Source: Clostridium_AI sp002297865 (GTDB lineage: Bacteria > Bacillota > Clostridia > Lachnospirales > Lachnospiraceae). From it: DNA of 11,901 nucleotides. The position numbers and the translations under genes were made by a program. The notes below the pieces were generated by a model. That model did no database searches. It worked only from the letters and a program-made list of their open reading frames with translations, and had not been told where the DNA came from. Of the stretch, positions 4,777 through 11,901 are shown piece after piece. Each line of letters opens with the position of its first letter. Position 1 is the first letter of the stretch. The stretch covers positions 1 through 11,901 of the forward strand of contig CALFNR010000082.1 in NCBI GenBank assembly GCA_937903005.1. Reading direction: 5' to 3'.

Positions 4777-6144
4777 GTGATACATCAATATAAAAGCAAC
4801 GGCTTCAATATCGTATTAGACGTTAACAGCGGGAGTGTCCATGTAGTGGATGATTTGGTTTACGATATCATTGAAGTTTATGAAAAAGAAAGCAAAGAGT
4901 CCATTGTTAATATGATGTTAGCAAAATATGAAGGAACTGAATATAGCAGACAGGACATTGAAGAGGCTATCGAAGAGATTGAGCAGCTAAGAGAAGAAGG
5001 CTGCTTATTTACAGAAGATATATACAAAGATTATATTATGGACTTTAAGAAACGCGAGACAGTAGTAAAAGCACTTTGCTTACATATCGCTCATGACTGT
5101 AATTTAGCATGCAAATATTGCTTTGCTGATGAAGGTGAATACAAAGGCGATAAAGGTATGATGAGCTTTGAAGTAGGTAAGCAGGCGTTAGATTTTCTGA
5201 TTGCAAATTCAGGAAACAGACAAAACCTTGAAGTTGATTTCTTTGGTGGCGAGCCGCTTATGAATTTTGACGTTGTAAAACAGTTAGTGCGTTATGGCAG
5301 GGAACAGGAAAAAATTCATAACAAGAATTTCCGTTTCACTTTAACAACCAATGGTGTATTATTAAACGATGATATCATGGATTTCATCAACGAAGAAATG
5401 GCCAATGTTGTTTTAAGTGTAGATGGTAGAAAAGAAATTCATGACATGATGAGACCTACTAGAAATGGTAAGGGAAGTTATGACTTGATTATGCCAAAAT
5501 TCCAGAAACTTGCTGAAAGCAGAAACCAGAAAAATTATTATGTAAGAGGTACTTTTACACACAATAATTTAGATTTTGCTGAAGATGTATTAAGCTTGGC
5601 GGATTTAGGGTTTGAGCAGATTTCTGTAGAACCTGTAGTTGCACAGGATGATCAGGATTATGCAATTAGAGAATCTGACATTCCTAAGATTTTTGACGAA
5701 TACGATAAGCTAGCGAAAGCATTAATTGAACGTAAAAAGAATGGAAAGGGAGTTAACTTCTTCCATTTTATGATAGATTTAAGTGGTGGACCTTGTGTGG
5801 CCAAGAGATTATCTGGCTGCGGTTCAGGTACTGAGTATTTAGCAGTAACACCATGGGGAGATTTATACCCATGTCACCAGTTCGTTGGTCAAGATGAATT
5901 CTTATTAGGTAACGTTTTCGATGGGGTAAAGAAAAAGGATATCTGTGATGAATTCAAACTTTGCAATGTATATGCAAAATCCAAGTGTAAAGATTGTTTT
6001 GCAAGATTCTACTGTAGTGGTGGATGTGCTGCAAACTCTTATAACTTTACTGGGAAAATCAACGATACTTACGATGTGGGATGTGAATTACAGAAAAAGC
6101 GTATTGAATGTGCCATCATGATGAAGGCAGCAGAAGCACAGTAA
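4777..6144 (+). CDS. scfB: SCIFF maturase, radical SAM/SPASM thioether synthase
   Basis: Installs thioether crosslink(s) from Cys to a non-alpha carbon in the SCIFF precursor by radical chemistry; cytoplasmic iron-sulfur enzyme. Residues 1 to about 90 form a PqqD-like peptide recognition domain. The radical SAM core has C108-x3-C112-x2-C115 (4Fe-4S/SAM), FFGGEP (155-160) for SAM binding, and TLTTNG (188-193). The C-terminal SPASM region shows C340, C348-x12-G-x4-C366, C404-x2-C407-x5-C413-x3-C417 and C436, enough ligands for two auxiliary clusters as in CteB. Length 455 is normal for the family. The start is GTG 4777, nine bases after AAAGGAG (4761-4767); GTG plus the hairpins upstream suggests lower expression than the precursor. 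secDF begins only 48 bases after the stop with no terminator between, so the two are probably co-transcribed. Confidence 0.96.
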   Translation: MIHQYKSNGFNIVLDVNSGSVHVVDDLVYDIIEVYEKESKESIVNMMLAKYEGTEYSRQDIEEAIEEIEQLREEGCLFTEDIYKDYIMDFKKRETVVKALCLHIAHDCNLACKYCFADEGEYKGDKGMMSFEVGKQALDFLIANSGNRQNLEVDFFGGEPLMNFDVVKQLVRYGREQEKIHNKNFRFTLTTNGVLLNDDIMDFINEEMANVVLSVDGRKEIHDMMRPTRNGKGSYDLIMPKFQKLAESRNQKNYYVRGTFTHNNLDFAEDVLSLADLGFEQISVEPVVAQDDQDYAIRESDIPKIFDEYDKLAKALIERKKNGKGVNFFHFMIDLSGGPCVAKRLSGCGSGTEYLAVTPWGDLYPCHQFVGQDEFLLGNVFDGVKKKDICDEFKLCNVYAKSKCKDCFARFYCSGGCAANSYNFTGKINDTYDVGCELQKKRIECAIMMKAAEAQ

Positions 6145-6192
6145 GCAGGTAAGTCGTACGCATGTAAAGTAAGAGGTAAAGGAGAAAGAACA

Positions 6193-8337
6193 ATGAAGGA
6201 TAAGAGAAAAGGTATACTAAGCCTGTGCCTTGCAGTAGTAGCGATTGCAGCATTGTGCTTTGTAACATTTGTGGGAATTGGGTCACAGCATAAGGGAACT
6301 GCTGAACATATTAGATTAGGTCTTGACCTTGATGGTGGTGTAAGTATCACTTATGAAGCCGATAAAGCAAATCCATCTTCAACTGAGATGTCTGATACCA
6401 AATACAAACTTCAGAAACGTGTGGAAAATTACAGTACTGAAGCAGCAGTATACCAAGAAGGTACAAACCGTATCAACGTTGATATTCCAGGTGTAACAGA
6501 TGCCAATGCAATCTTAGAAGCTTTAGGTAAAGCTGGTTCTATCGAATTCAAAGATGAAGCTGGTAAAACAGTTCTTACTGGTAAAGATATTGCCAATGCA
6601 GAAGCTGGAACCACTACAGATCCAACAACTGGACAAACACAATATATTGTACAGTTGAAATTAAATGGTTCTGGTACTACAAAATTTGCTGATGCAACAA
6701 CAGAAGCAGCAGCAACACATAAAACGATTTCAATTGTTTATGATGGAAAAACGATCTCTTCACCTAGTGTACAAAACGCGATTACTAATGGTGAAGCACA
6801 GATTACAGGCCAGTCTTCTTTCGAAGAAGCAGAAAACCTAGCAAGTACAATTCGTATTGGTGCACTTCCACTTGAATTAAAAGAAATCCGTTCTAACGTA
6901 GTTGGAGCTAAATTAGGAGAAGAAGCACTTCATACAAGTTTAATTGCTGGTTTTATCGGCTTAATTGTTGTATTATTATTTATGAGCATTTATTATAGAG
7001 TTCCAGGTGTTGCATCAAGTATTGCATTAATTATTTATACCTTAGCAGACCTGATTATGATTAATGCATTTGATGTAACACTTACTCTTCCAGGTATTGC
7101 CGGTGTTATCTTATCAATTGGTATGGCAGTAGATGCTAATGTTATCATCTTTACTAGAATTAGAGAAGAATTAGCAGCTGGAAAATCAGTTCGCTCTGCA
7201 ATCAAAGCAGGTTTTGACAAAGCGTTATCTGCTATTATCGACGGTAACATTACAACATTAATTGCAGCAGCCGTTCTTTACTTCAAAGGTTCTGGTACGG
7301 TAAAAGGTTTTGCCCAGACATTAGCAATTGGTATTGTTATTTCAATGTTTACAGCTTTATTTGTAACAAGAACTATCTTAAACGCATTCTATCGAATTGG
7401 TCTTGATGATGTGAAGTTCTTTGGAGTACAAAAAGATGTAAAAACTTATAACTATACAAAGCACATGAAGGTTTTCTTTACCATATCCGCAGTTCTTATT
7501 CTTGTAGGTATTGGTGGATTATTTGTTAACAAGTCTAAAATCGGAACAATCTTAAAATACGACTTAGATTTCTCTGGTGGTACACAGACTCAGGTAACAT
7601 TTAATGATAAAGTTCCAAGTAACAAAGAGATTGAAAATGTATTTAAAGATGCAACTGGTGAAGTAGCAAATGTATCTTCTATCCAAGGTGAAAATGCGGT
7701 TCTGGTTAAAACAAATACCTTAAACCTTGAGAAGAGAACAAAACTTGAGAACGCATTAATTGATAAATATGGTATTGACAAAAAGAAAATTGCTACAGAA
7801 AGTATTAGTGCTTCTGTAAGTAATGAGATGAAATCGGATGCCGTTATTGCTGTAGCAATTGCAACAATCTGTATGTTAATTTACATTTGGATTCGATTCA
7901 AAGACCTTGCATTTGGCGCAAGTGCTGTTATGGCCTTAATTCATGACGTTTTAGTCGTATTAATGGTATATTCTGTATGCCGTATTTCAGTAGGTAATAC
8001 ATTTATTGCATGTATGCTTACAATCGTTGGTTACTCTATTAACGCAACAATCGTTATCTTCGACCGTATTCGTGAAAACAAAAAAGGAAAACACAAAATC
8101 GAAGATATCGAGAAAGTTGTTAACGATAGTATCAGCCAGACATTTAGTAGAAGTATCAATACTTCTTTAACAACATTTGTCATGGTATTCTTCCTTGCAA
8201 TCATGGGTGTAGATTCTGTTAAAGAATTTGCTGTTCCATTGCTGGTAGGTATCGTTTGTGGATGTTATTCTTCTATCTGTATCACAGGTACTGTATGGTA
8301 CAGCTTTAAGAAAATCGGAAGCAAAAAGAACGCATAA
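6193..8337 (+). CDS. secDF: Fused protein-export membrane protein SecDF
   Basis: Drives late steps of Sec-dependent protein export using the ion gradient. A 714-residue fusion of SecD (about 1-405) and SecF (about 420-714). SecD half: N-terminal helix (8-28), LGLDLDGG (42-49), the P1 extracytoplasmic domain, and helices from about 249 with GMAVDANVIIFTRIREE (310-326), where Asp314 matches the ion-relay Asp of Thermus SecDF (D340). SecF half: helix 427-445, DLDFSGGT (457-464), and a C-terminal bundle with GYSINATIVIFDRIREN (613-629). Most SecF proteins read GYSIND at that point; here Ala618 replaces the Asp equivalent to Thermus D637, while the nearby Arg653 is kept. P1 is shorter than in E. 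coli SecD, as usual in Gram-positives. The ribosome binding site AAAGGAG lies 8 bases before ATG 6193. It sits 48 bases after scfB and its partner yajC is upstream. Confidence 0.95.
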   Translation: MKDKRKGILSLCLAVVAIAALCFVTFVGIGSQHKGTAEHIRLGLDLDGGVSITYEADKANPSSTEMSDTKYKLQKRVENYSTEAAVYQEGTNRINVDIPGVTDANAILEALGKAGSIEFKDEAGKTVLTGKDIANAEAGTTTDPTTGQTQYIVQLKLNGSGTTKFADATTEAAATHKTISIVYDGKTISSPSVQNAITNGEAQITGQSSFEEAENLASTIRIGALPLELKEIRSNVVGAKLGEEALHTSLIAGFIGLIVVLLFMSIYYRVPGVASSIALIIYTLADLIMINAFDVTLTLPGIAGVILSIGMAVDANVIIFTRIREELAAGKSVRSAIKAGFDKALSAIIDGNITTLIAAAVLYFKGSGTVKGFAQTLAIGIVISMFTALFVTRTILNAFYRIGLDDVKFFGVQKDVKTYNYTKHMKVFFTISAVLILVGIGGLFVNKSKIGTILKYDLDFSGGTQTQVTFNDKVPSNKEIENVFKDATGEVANVSSIQGENAVLVKTNTLNLEKRTKLENALIDKYGIDKKKIATESISASVSNEMKSDAVIAVAIATICMLIYIWIRFKDLAFGASAVMALIHDVLVVLMVYSVCRISVGNTFIACMLTIVGYSINATIVIFDRIRENKKGKHKIEDIEKVVNDSISQTFSRSINTSLTTFVMVFFLAIMGVDSVKEFAVPLLVGIVCGCYSSICITGTVWYSFKKIGSKKNA

Positions 8338-8366
8338 TAAAGATATTTAGATTCTATATAGAAAAA

Positions 8367-8408
8367 GCATACAACGCCATGAAGGTTTTCTTTCATGGCG
8401 TTGTATGC
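8367..8408 (+). terminator. 17-bp perfect hairpin after secDF
   Basis: A 17-bp perfect stem (8367-8383 with 8392-8408) with an 8-base loop starts 29 bases after the secDF stop. The plus-strand tail lacks a T-run, whereas on the minus strand it is followed by five T (8366-8362). It may stabilise the secDF mRNA end or act with the second hairpin at 8411 as a compound terminator. No minus-strand gene here would need termination. Confidence 0.6.
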
Positions 8409-8410
8409 CT

Positions 8411-8433
8411 GTGTGAAAAACTCACACTTTGTT
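8411..8433 (+). terminator. Second small hairpin with short T-rich tail after secDF
   Basis: A 6-bp stem GTGTGA/TCACAC (8411-8416 with 8422-8427) with a 5-base loop is followed by TTTGTT. It is weak alone but lies two bases after the 17-bp hairpin and provides the U-rich tail that hairpin lacks. Together they probably end most secDF transcripts ahead of recJ. Confidence 0.5.
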
Positions 8434-8476
8434 CATGGGAAAACGTTCAATGGGAGTGCAGTAATACGGAGGAAAT

Positions 8477-10237
8477 ATGGAAAAGTGGTTTATCCGCAAT
8501 CGAAAAGCGAATTATGCTTTGATTGCGCAACAATTTGGCATTAGTGAAGTGACAGCGAGAATTGCTGTGAATCGAGGAATTTCTTCTAACGAAGAGCTTA
8601 AGGCGTATTTGCACCCAAGTCTTAACGACTTGCACGAACCACGCTCCATGAAGCATATGGAAAAAGCGGCTCATATTATCAAGAAGAAAATTGAAGAAGG
8701 AAAGAAAATTCGTATTATCGGTGATTATGATGTAGATGGTGTTATGTCTACCTGCATTCTATACACCGGCTTGCAAAAATGTGGTGCAGATGTTGACTAT
8801 GAAATTCCAGATCGAATTAAAGACGGGTATGGAATCAATGTAATGATTGTAGAAGCGGCAGCTAGAGAACAGATAGATACGATAGTAACTTGTGATAATG
8901 GTATTGCGGCTTATGATCAGATTGCCAGAGCCAAAGAGCTAGGGTTAACAGTTGTAGTAACAGACCATCATGATATTCCGTTCCAAGAAGAAAATGGTGA
9001 AAAGGTATATCGAATACCTCCTGCTGATGCTATCGTAAATCCAAAACAGCATGACTGCAGTTATCCGATGGAGGGAATATGTGGGGCTGTGGTGGCATTT
9101 AAGCTAATACAAGTGCTATATGAACTTTTCGGTATTGAAAAAGAGGCAATCGAAAATCTGTTAGAATTTGCAGCAATTGCAACGGTTTGTGATGTTATGG
9201 ATTTGACAGATGAAAATAGAACAATTGTTCAGTATGGGCTTAGAAAGGCAGAACTCACTAAGAATATAGGACTTCGTGCTTTGCTTCGTGAGAATAACTT
9301 AGAGGATCAGCATTTATCAGCATATCATTTCGGCTTTGTAGTAGGTCCATGTATCAATGCATCAGGAAGACTGGAATCTGCAAAACTTGCACTTAAGTTA
9401 TTCTTGACGAAAGAGAAAAAAATTGCAGAGGAATATGCGAAAAATTTAAAGCATCTGAATGAGGAAAGAAAAGAATTAACCAATGAGGGAATTGAAAAGG
9501 CATGTGAACTTGTGGAAAGCAAATACATGGATGATTCAGTGCTGGTAGTGTACCTAGAACATTGTCATGAGAGTATTGCGGGAATTATTGCAGGAAGAAT
9601 CCGTGAACGTTATAATAAGCCAGCGATTGTCTTGACGGACGGTGAGGAACATGCAAAAGGTTCAGGACGTTCGATAGACGAATATCCAATGTTTGATAAG
9701 TTAAATGAATGTAAGGAACTGCTTCTCAAGTTTGGTGGACATCCTTTAGCCGCAGGTTTATCCCTAAAAAAAGAAAATATTAACCTTCTTAGAGAAAAAC
9801 TAAATGAAAAAGCAGGCTTAACAGAAGAAGATTTTATTCCGAAAGTTTCCTTTGATATGGTGTTGCCATTTGAACAGGTTACGTATTCGCTGCTACAGGA
9901 ATTTGAACTTTTAGAACCCTTTGGAAAATCCAATGAAAAACCAAGTTTTGCATTAAAGAATGTTCAGCTAATTCATGCAAGAGTAATTGGAAAAAACAAG
10001 AATATGGCGCGGCTTACTGTGAAAACACAGAACAGCAATCGTATTTTTACGGCAATGCTTTTCCAGGAGTTTGAAACTTTCGAAGAACTGATTCGAACTA
10101 AGTACGGAGAAGACTCTTTGGTGCGTCTTTATGAAGGCACAGCAGAAAATGTATATTTAGACATGATATTTTATCCAAATGTCAATGAATTTAATGGTAA
10201 TACGACAATTCAGTTTGTAATACAACATTTTAGGTAA
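8477..10237 (+). CDS. recJ: Single-stranded-DNA-specific 5'-3' exonuclease RecJ
   Basis: Degrades single-stranded DNA 5' to 3' in RecF-type recombination, mismatch and base-excision repair. The 586 residues carry the DHH phosphoesterase motifs IIGDYDVDG (80-88; Asp83, Asp85, Asp87), TCDNG (138-142), VTDHHD (161-166) and ATVCDV (Asp239), which bind two Mn2+/Mg2+. They are followed by GPCINASGRL (290-299) and the DHHA1 domain with KGSGRS (394-399) and GGHPLAAG (420-427). A C-terminal OB-fold region with PFGKSNEKP (481-489) ends the protein. The DHHA1 segment usually reading WH-x-G-V is EHCHESIAGI here (361-370). Length is typical for compact Firmicute RecJ without the long C-terminal extension of Bacillus. 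GGAGG (8468-8472) sits 4 bases before ATG 8477. The gene lies between the secDF terminators and apt, which has its own promoter. Confidence 0.95.
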   Translation: MEKWFIRNRKANYALIAQQFGISEVTARIAVNRGISSNEELKAYLHPSLNDLHEPRSMKHMEKAAHIIKKKIEEGKKIRIIGDYDVDGVMSTCILYTGLQKCGADVDYEIPDRIKDGYGINVMIVEAAAREQIDTIVTCDNGIAAYDQIARAKELGLTVVVTDHHDIPFQEENGEKVYRIPPADAIVNPKQHDCSYPMEGICGAVVAFKLIQVLYELFGIEKEAIENLLEFAAIATVCDVMDLTDENRTIVQYGLRKAELTKNIGLRALLRENNLEDQHLSAYHFGFVVGPCINASGRLESAKLALKLFLTKEKKIAEEYAKNLKHLNEERKELTNEGIEKACELVESKYMDDSVLVVYLEHCHESIAGIIAGRIRERYNKPAIVLTDGEEHAKGSGRSIDEYPMFDKLNECKELLLKFGGHPLAAGLSLKKENINLLREKLNEKAGLTEEDFIPKVSFDMVLPFEQVTYSLLQEFELLEPFGKSNEKPSFALKNVQLIHARVIGKNKNMARLTVKTQNSNRIFTAMLFQEFETFEELIRTKYGEDSLVRLYEGTAENVYLDMIFYPNVNEFNGNTTIQFVIQHFR

Positions 10238-10243
10238 AGTTAC

Positions 10244-10271
10244 TTGCATTTTGTGATAGAAATGTTACAAT
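10244..10271 (+). promoter_or_regulatory. Promoter for apt
   Basis: TTGCAT (10244-10249), a 16-base spacer and TACAAT (10266-10271) preceded by TGT form a sigma-A promoter with an extended -10. It begins 7 bases after the recJ stop. Transcription would start near 10278, leaving a leader of about 40 bases. Confidence 0.65.
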
Positions 10272-10317
10272 AATGTAGTTGTATAAGAAGATGTAATCTA
10301 GATGAAAGGTTGTTAAT

Positions 10318-10842
10318 ATGAAAAAATTAGAAGAATATGTTAGAAGCATTCCAGACTTTCCAGAGAAAGGAATTATTTTTCGTGATGTCACTAGTGTATT
10401 ACAGGATAAAGACAGTTTAAAGATGGCAATTGATGAAATTCAGAAGGAATTAGAAGGCGTTGATTTTGACTTAGTATTAGGACCAGAATCTCGTGGATTT
10501 ATCTTTGGTGTACCAGTAGCTTACAATATGAACAAAGGTTTCATTCCTGTTCGTAAAAAAGGAAAACTTCCTTGCGAAACAGTAGAAATGGAATATGACT
10601 TAGAGTATGGTACAGCAGTGATCGAAATGCATAAGGATGCTATCAAACCAGGTCAGAAAGTTGTAATCATCGACGATTTAATTGCAACTGGTGGTACAAT
10701 TGAGGCAATTACTAAATTAGTGGAAAGCCTTGGTGGTGAAGTTGTGAAAATCGTATTTTTAATGGAATTAGAAGGACTAAAAGGTCGTGACAAATTAAAA
10801 GATTACGATATCGCTTCCGTAATTCGTTACGAAGGAAAATAG
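10318..10842 (+). CDS. apt: Adenine phosphoribosyltransferase
   Basis: Converts adenine and PRPP to AMP and pyrophosphate in purine salvage; cytoplasmic dimer. The 174-residue length is typical (170-180). It shows the family N-terminus IPDFPEKGIIFRDVT (11-25), the adenine-pocket GPESRGFIFG (55-64), the flexible-loop region VRKKGKLPCET (78-88), and the PRPP-binding signature VVIIDDLIATGGT (115-127). ATG 10318 follows a weak AAAGG about 8 bases upstream. Codon use matches the neighbours. recJ-apt order is common in clostridia, where relA often follows; here a ROK sugar kinase follows instead. Confidence 0.97.
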   Translation: MKKLEEYVRSIPDFPEKGIIFRDVTSVLQDKDSLKMAIDEIQKELEGVDFDLVLGPESRGFIFGVPVAYNMNKGFIPVRKKGKLPCETVEMEYDLEYGTAVIEMHKDAIKPGQKVVIIDDLIATGGTIEAITKLVESLGGEVVKIVFLMELEGLKGRDKLKDYDIASVIRYEGK

Positions 10843-10863
10843 AAAACCTGGTGTTTTATTTTT
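10843..10863 (+). terminator. Weak possible terminator after apt
   Basis: A 5-bp stem AAAAC/GTTTT (10843-10847 with 10853-10857) starts at the apt stop codon and is followed by ATTTTT. The stem is short and AT-rich, so it is at best a leaky terminator before the ROK kinase gene. Confidence 0.3.
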
Positions 10864-10914
10864 ACTATAAACATATATGATTAGTTCATGTCATTTCGCT
10901 AGGGGGATTTGCAT

Positions 10915-11793
10915 ATGAGAATCGGTGCTTTGGAAGCAGGGGGTACAAAGATGGTTTGTGCCATCGGCGATGAAAAGGGAGTATTGTATAAGAGAATCGT
11001 GTTACCGACGAAAACTCCTGAAAATACAATTCCAGATATTATTTCATTTTTTAGGCAAGAAGAGATAGAAGCGCTAGGTATAGGCTGCTTCGGTCCGCTT
11101 AATTTGGATAAACAATCTAGAGAGTATGGGACAATTACTAGTACTCCTAAAATTGCATGGCAGCAGTATCCAATTGCAGATACTTTTAGAGAAGCATTGA
11201 ATGTGCCAATTGCTCTTGATACAGATGTGAATGCAGCAGCTTTAGGCGAGGCAACCTGGGGAGCAGCAAAAGGTGATCAAGTTGTGCTTTATATTACGAT
11301 TGGCACTGGCGTAGGTGTAGGTGTCTGTATTGAAAATAAGCTGTTACACGGATTGGTACATCCAGAAGCGGGACACATTCTCTTGAACAAGCGAAAAGAT
11401 GATCCTTATGAGGGTTCCTGTCCATTTCATAAAAACTGTATGGAAGGATTAGCGTCAGGTCCTGCAATAGAGGGCAGATGGAGTGATAAAGCAGAAAATC
11501 TCAGTGACAATGAATACGTCTGGGAGATGGAAGCCGATTACATTGCAAGTGCCCTAGCTAATTTTGTTCTTTTGTATTCACCCAATCGCATTATTTTAGG
11601 AGGAGGTGTTATGCATCAAGAAAGGCTTTATCCAATGATTCGAGAAAAAGTGAAACATTATTTGAATGGTTATATTACTCATAGAATGTTGGAAGAGGAG
11701 ATGGATGCTTATATTATTCCGCCGTTATTAGGGGATGATGCAGGAATTAAAGGTGCACTAAAGCTGGCAATTGACAGACTAAATCATATATAA
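10915..11793 (+). CDS. ROK-family fructokinase
   Basis: Phosphorylates a hexose, most likely fructose to fructose 6-phosphate, with ATP in the cytoplasm. The 292-residue length suits the fructokinase branch of ROK (B. subtilis YdhR-like). Visible are the phosphate-binding EAGGTK (7-12), catalytic Asp104 in DTDVNAA, TIGTGVGVG (128-136), and the ROK zinc site: His154 in PEAGHI, then C169-P-F-H172-x2-C175 in the SCPFHKNCMEGLASGPA stretch that typifies this subgroup. LGGGVM near the C-terminus contributes to the adenosine site. The start is ATG 10915, seven bases after AGGGGGA. An in-frame TTG at 10909 is too close to that site. No transporter or sucrose hydrolase gene is beside it, so the substrate is inferred from the subfamily only. 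A terminator follows. Confidence 0.88.
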   Translation: MRIGALEAGGTKMVCAIGDEKGVLYKRIVLPTKTPENTIPDIISFFRQEEIEALGIGCFGPLNLDKQSREYGTITSTPKIAWQQYPIADTFREALNVPIALDTDVNAAALGEATWGAAKGDQVVLYITIGTGVGVGVCIENKLLHGLVHPEAGHILLNKRKDDPYEGSCPFHKNCMEGLASGPAIEGRWSDKAENLSDNEYVWEMEADYIASALANFVLLYSPNRIILGGGVMHQERLYPMIREKVKHYLNGYITHRMLEEEMDAYIIPPLLGDDAGIKGALKLAIDRLNHI

Positions 11794-11805
11794 GACATGG
11801 AAGAT

Positions 11806-11840
11806 AGAGGAAGAGTATAATTTATGCTTTTCCTCTTTTA
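11806..11840 (+). terminator. Rho-independent terminator of the ROK kinase gene
   Basis: A 10-bp stem with one G-T wobble (11806-11815 with 11827-11836) and an 11-base loop ends in TTTTA on the plus strand, starting 13 bases after the stop codon. Confidence 0.75.
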
Positions 11841-11846
11841 AATTCT

Positions 11847-11901
11847 AGGCTCTATGTCAAGTGTTGGGGTATGATTCTTTGAATCAGGCTCTATCACTGG
11901 A
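11847..11901. mobile_element. Possible terminal repeat of an ISL3-like insertion sequence, cut by window edge
   Basis: Right after the terminator the sequence GGCTCTATGTCAAGTGTTGG (from 11848) resembles, from memory, the GGCTCTTTGTCAA-type terminal repeats of ISL3-family elements. AGGCTCTAT recurs at 11886-11894. No transposase reading frame is visible within the remaining bases, so the identification rests on the end sequence alone. Confidence 0.35.

Noticed and set aside
6069..6350. Minus-strand frame across the scfB-secDF junction, and other minus-strand frames inside tgt, secDF and recJ
   Set aside because: All are antisense shadows of genes with clear family motifs, with no ribosome binding site or protein-like composition of their own.
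6193..8337. Possibility that secD and secF are separate genes
   Set aside because: The reading frame is continuous across the junction at about residues 405-425 with no internal stop. Fused SecDF is normal in Firmicutes.
1..11901. CRISPR array, prophage or antiphage defence system
   Set aside because: No regularly spaced repeats, integrase, phage structural genes or defence-type domains are visible. Nearly all coding space is accounted for by housekeeping genes and the SCIFF cassette.

Overview
The window is AT-rich DNA from an anaerobic, spore-forming Firmicute. Lachnospiraceae or a close clostridial relative is most likely. The reasons are strong AGGAGG-type ribosome binding sites, AT-biased codon use, a fused SecDF, a SCIFF/ranthipeptide locus (a clostridial hallmark) and a C1q/TNF-like spore-surface-type protein.

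Layout. Positions 1-51 hold the 5' part of a tRNA-Trp(CCA) on the minus strand, with its promoter at 92-120. Next on the minus strand is a Cys-rich, probably exosporium- or spore-coat-type protein (291-908) with its own terminator. On the plus strand follow a degenerate HPr-like protein (1124-1348), tgt (1427-2557) and yajC (2647-2967), ending at a terminator shared with a convergent PHP-family phosphoesterase (3037-3879, minus). Divergent from that gene are a four-helix TIGR04086-type membrane protein (4016-4390), a 46-residue SCIFF peptide precursor (4529-4669), its radical SAM maturase (4777-6144) and secDF (6193-8337). Paired hairpins separate secDF from recJ (8477-10237), apt (10318-10842) and a ROK fructokinase (10915-11793). 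The last ~55 bases resemble the start of an insertion sequence.

How the genes work together. tgt-yajC-secDF is an ancient bacterial neighbourhood linking tRNA queuosine modification with the Sec translocon accessory subunits. Here a RiPP cassette (membrane protein, precursor, maturase) sits inside it, directly upstream of secDF, so the crosslinked peptide locus is tied to protein-export housekeeping genes. recJ and apt are DNA-repair and purine-salvage housekeeping genes often found next to secDF in this group.

The main points of interest are the SCIFF system, a GC-rich hairpin without a U-tract between precursor and maturase, loss of the conserved SecF-half proton-relay Asp in SecDF (Ala618), an HPr homologue without the phosphorylatable His, and a possible ISL3-like IS end at the right edge. 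The SCIFF/ranthipeptide family is already described. What may be less explored here is its regulation and its link to the Sec genes.
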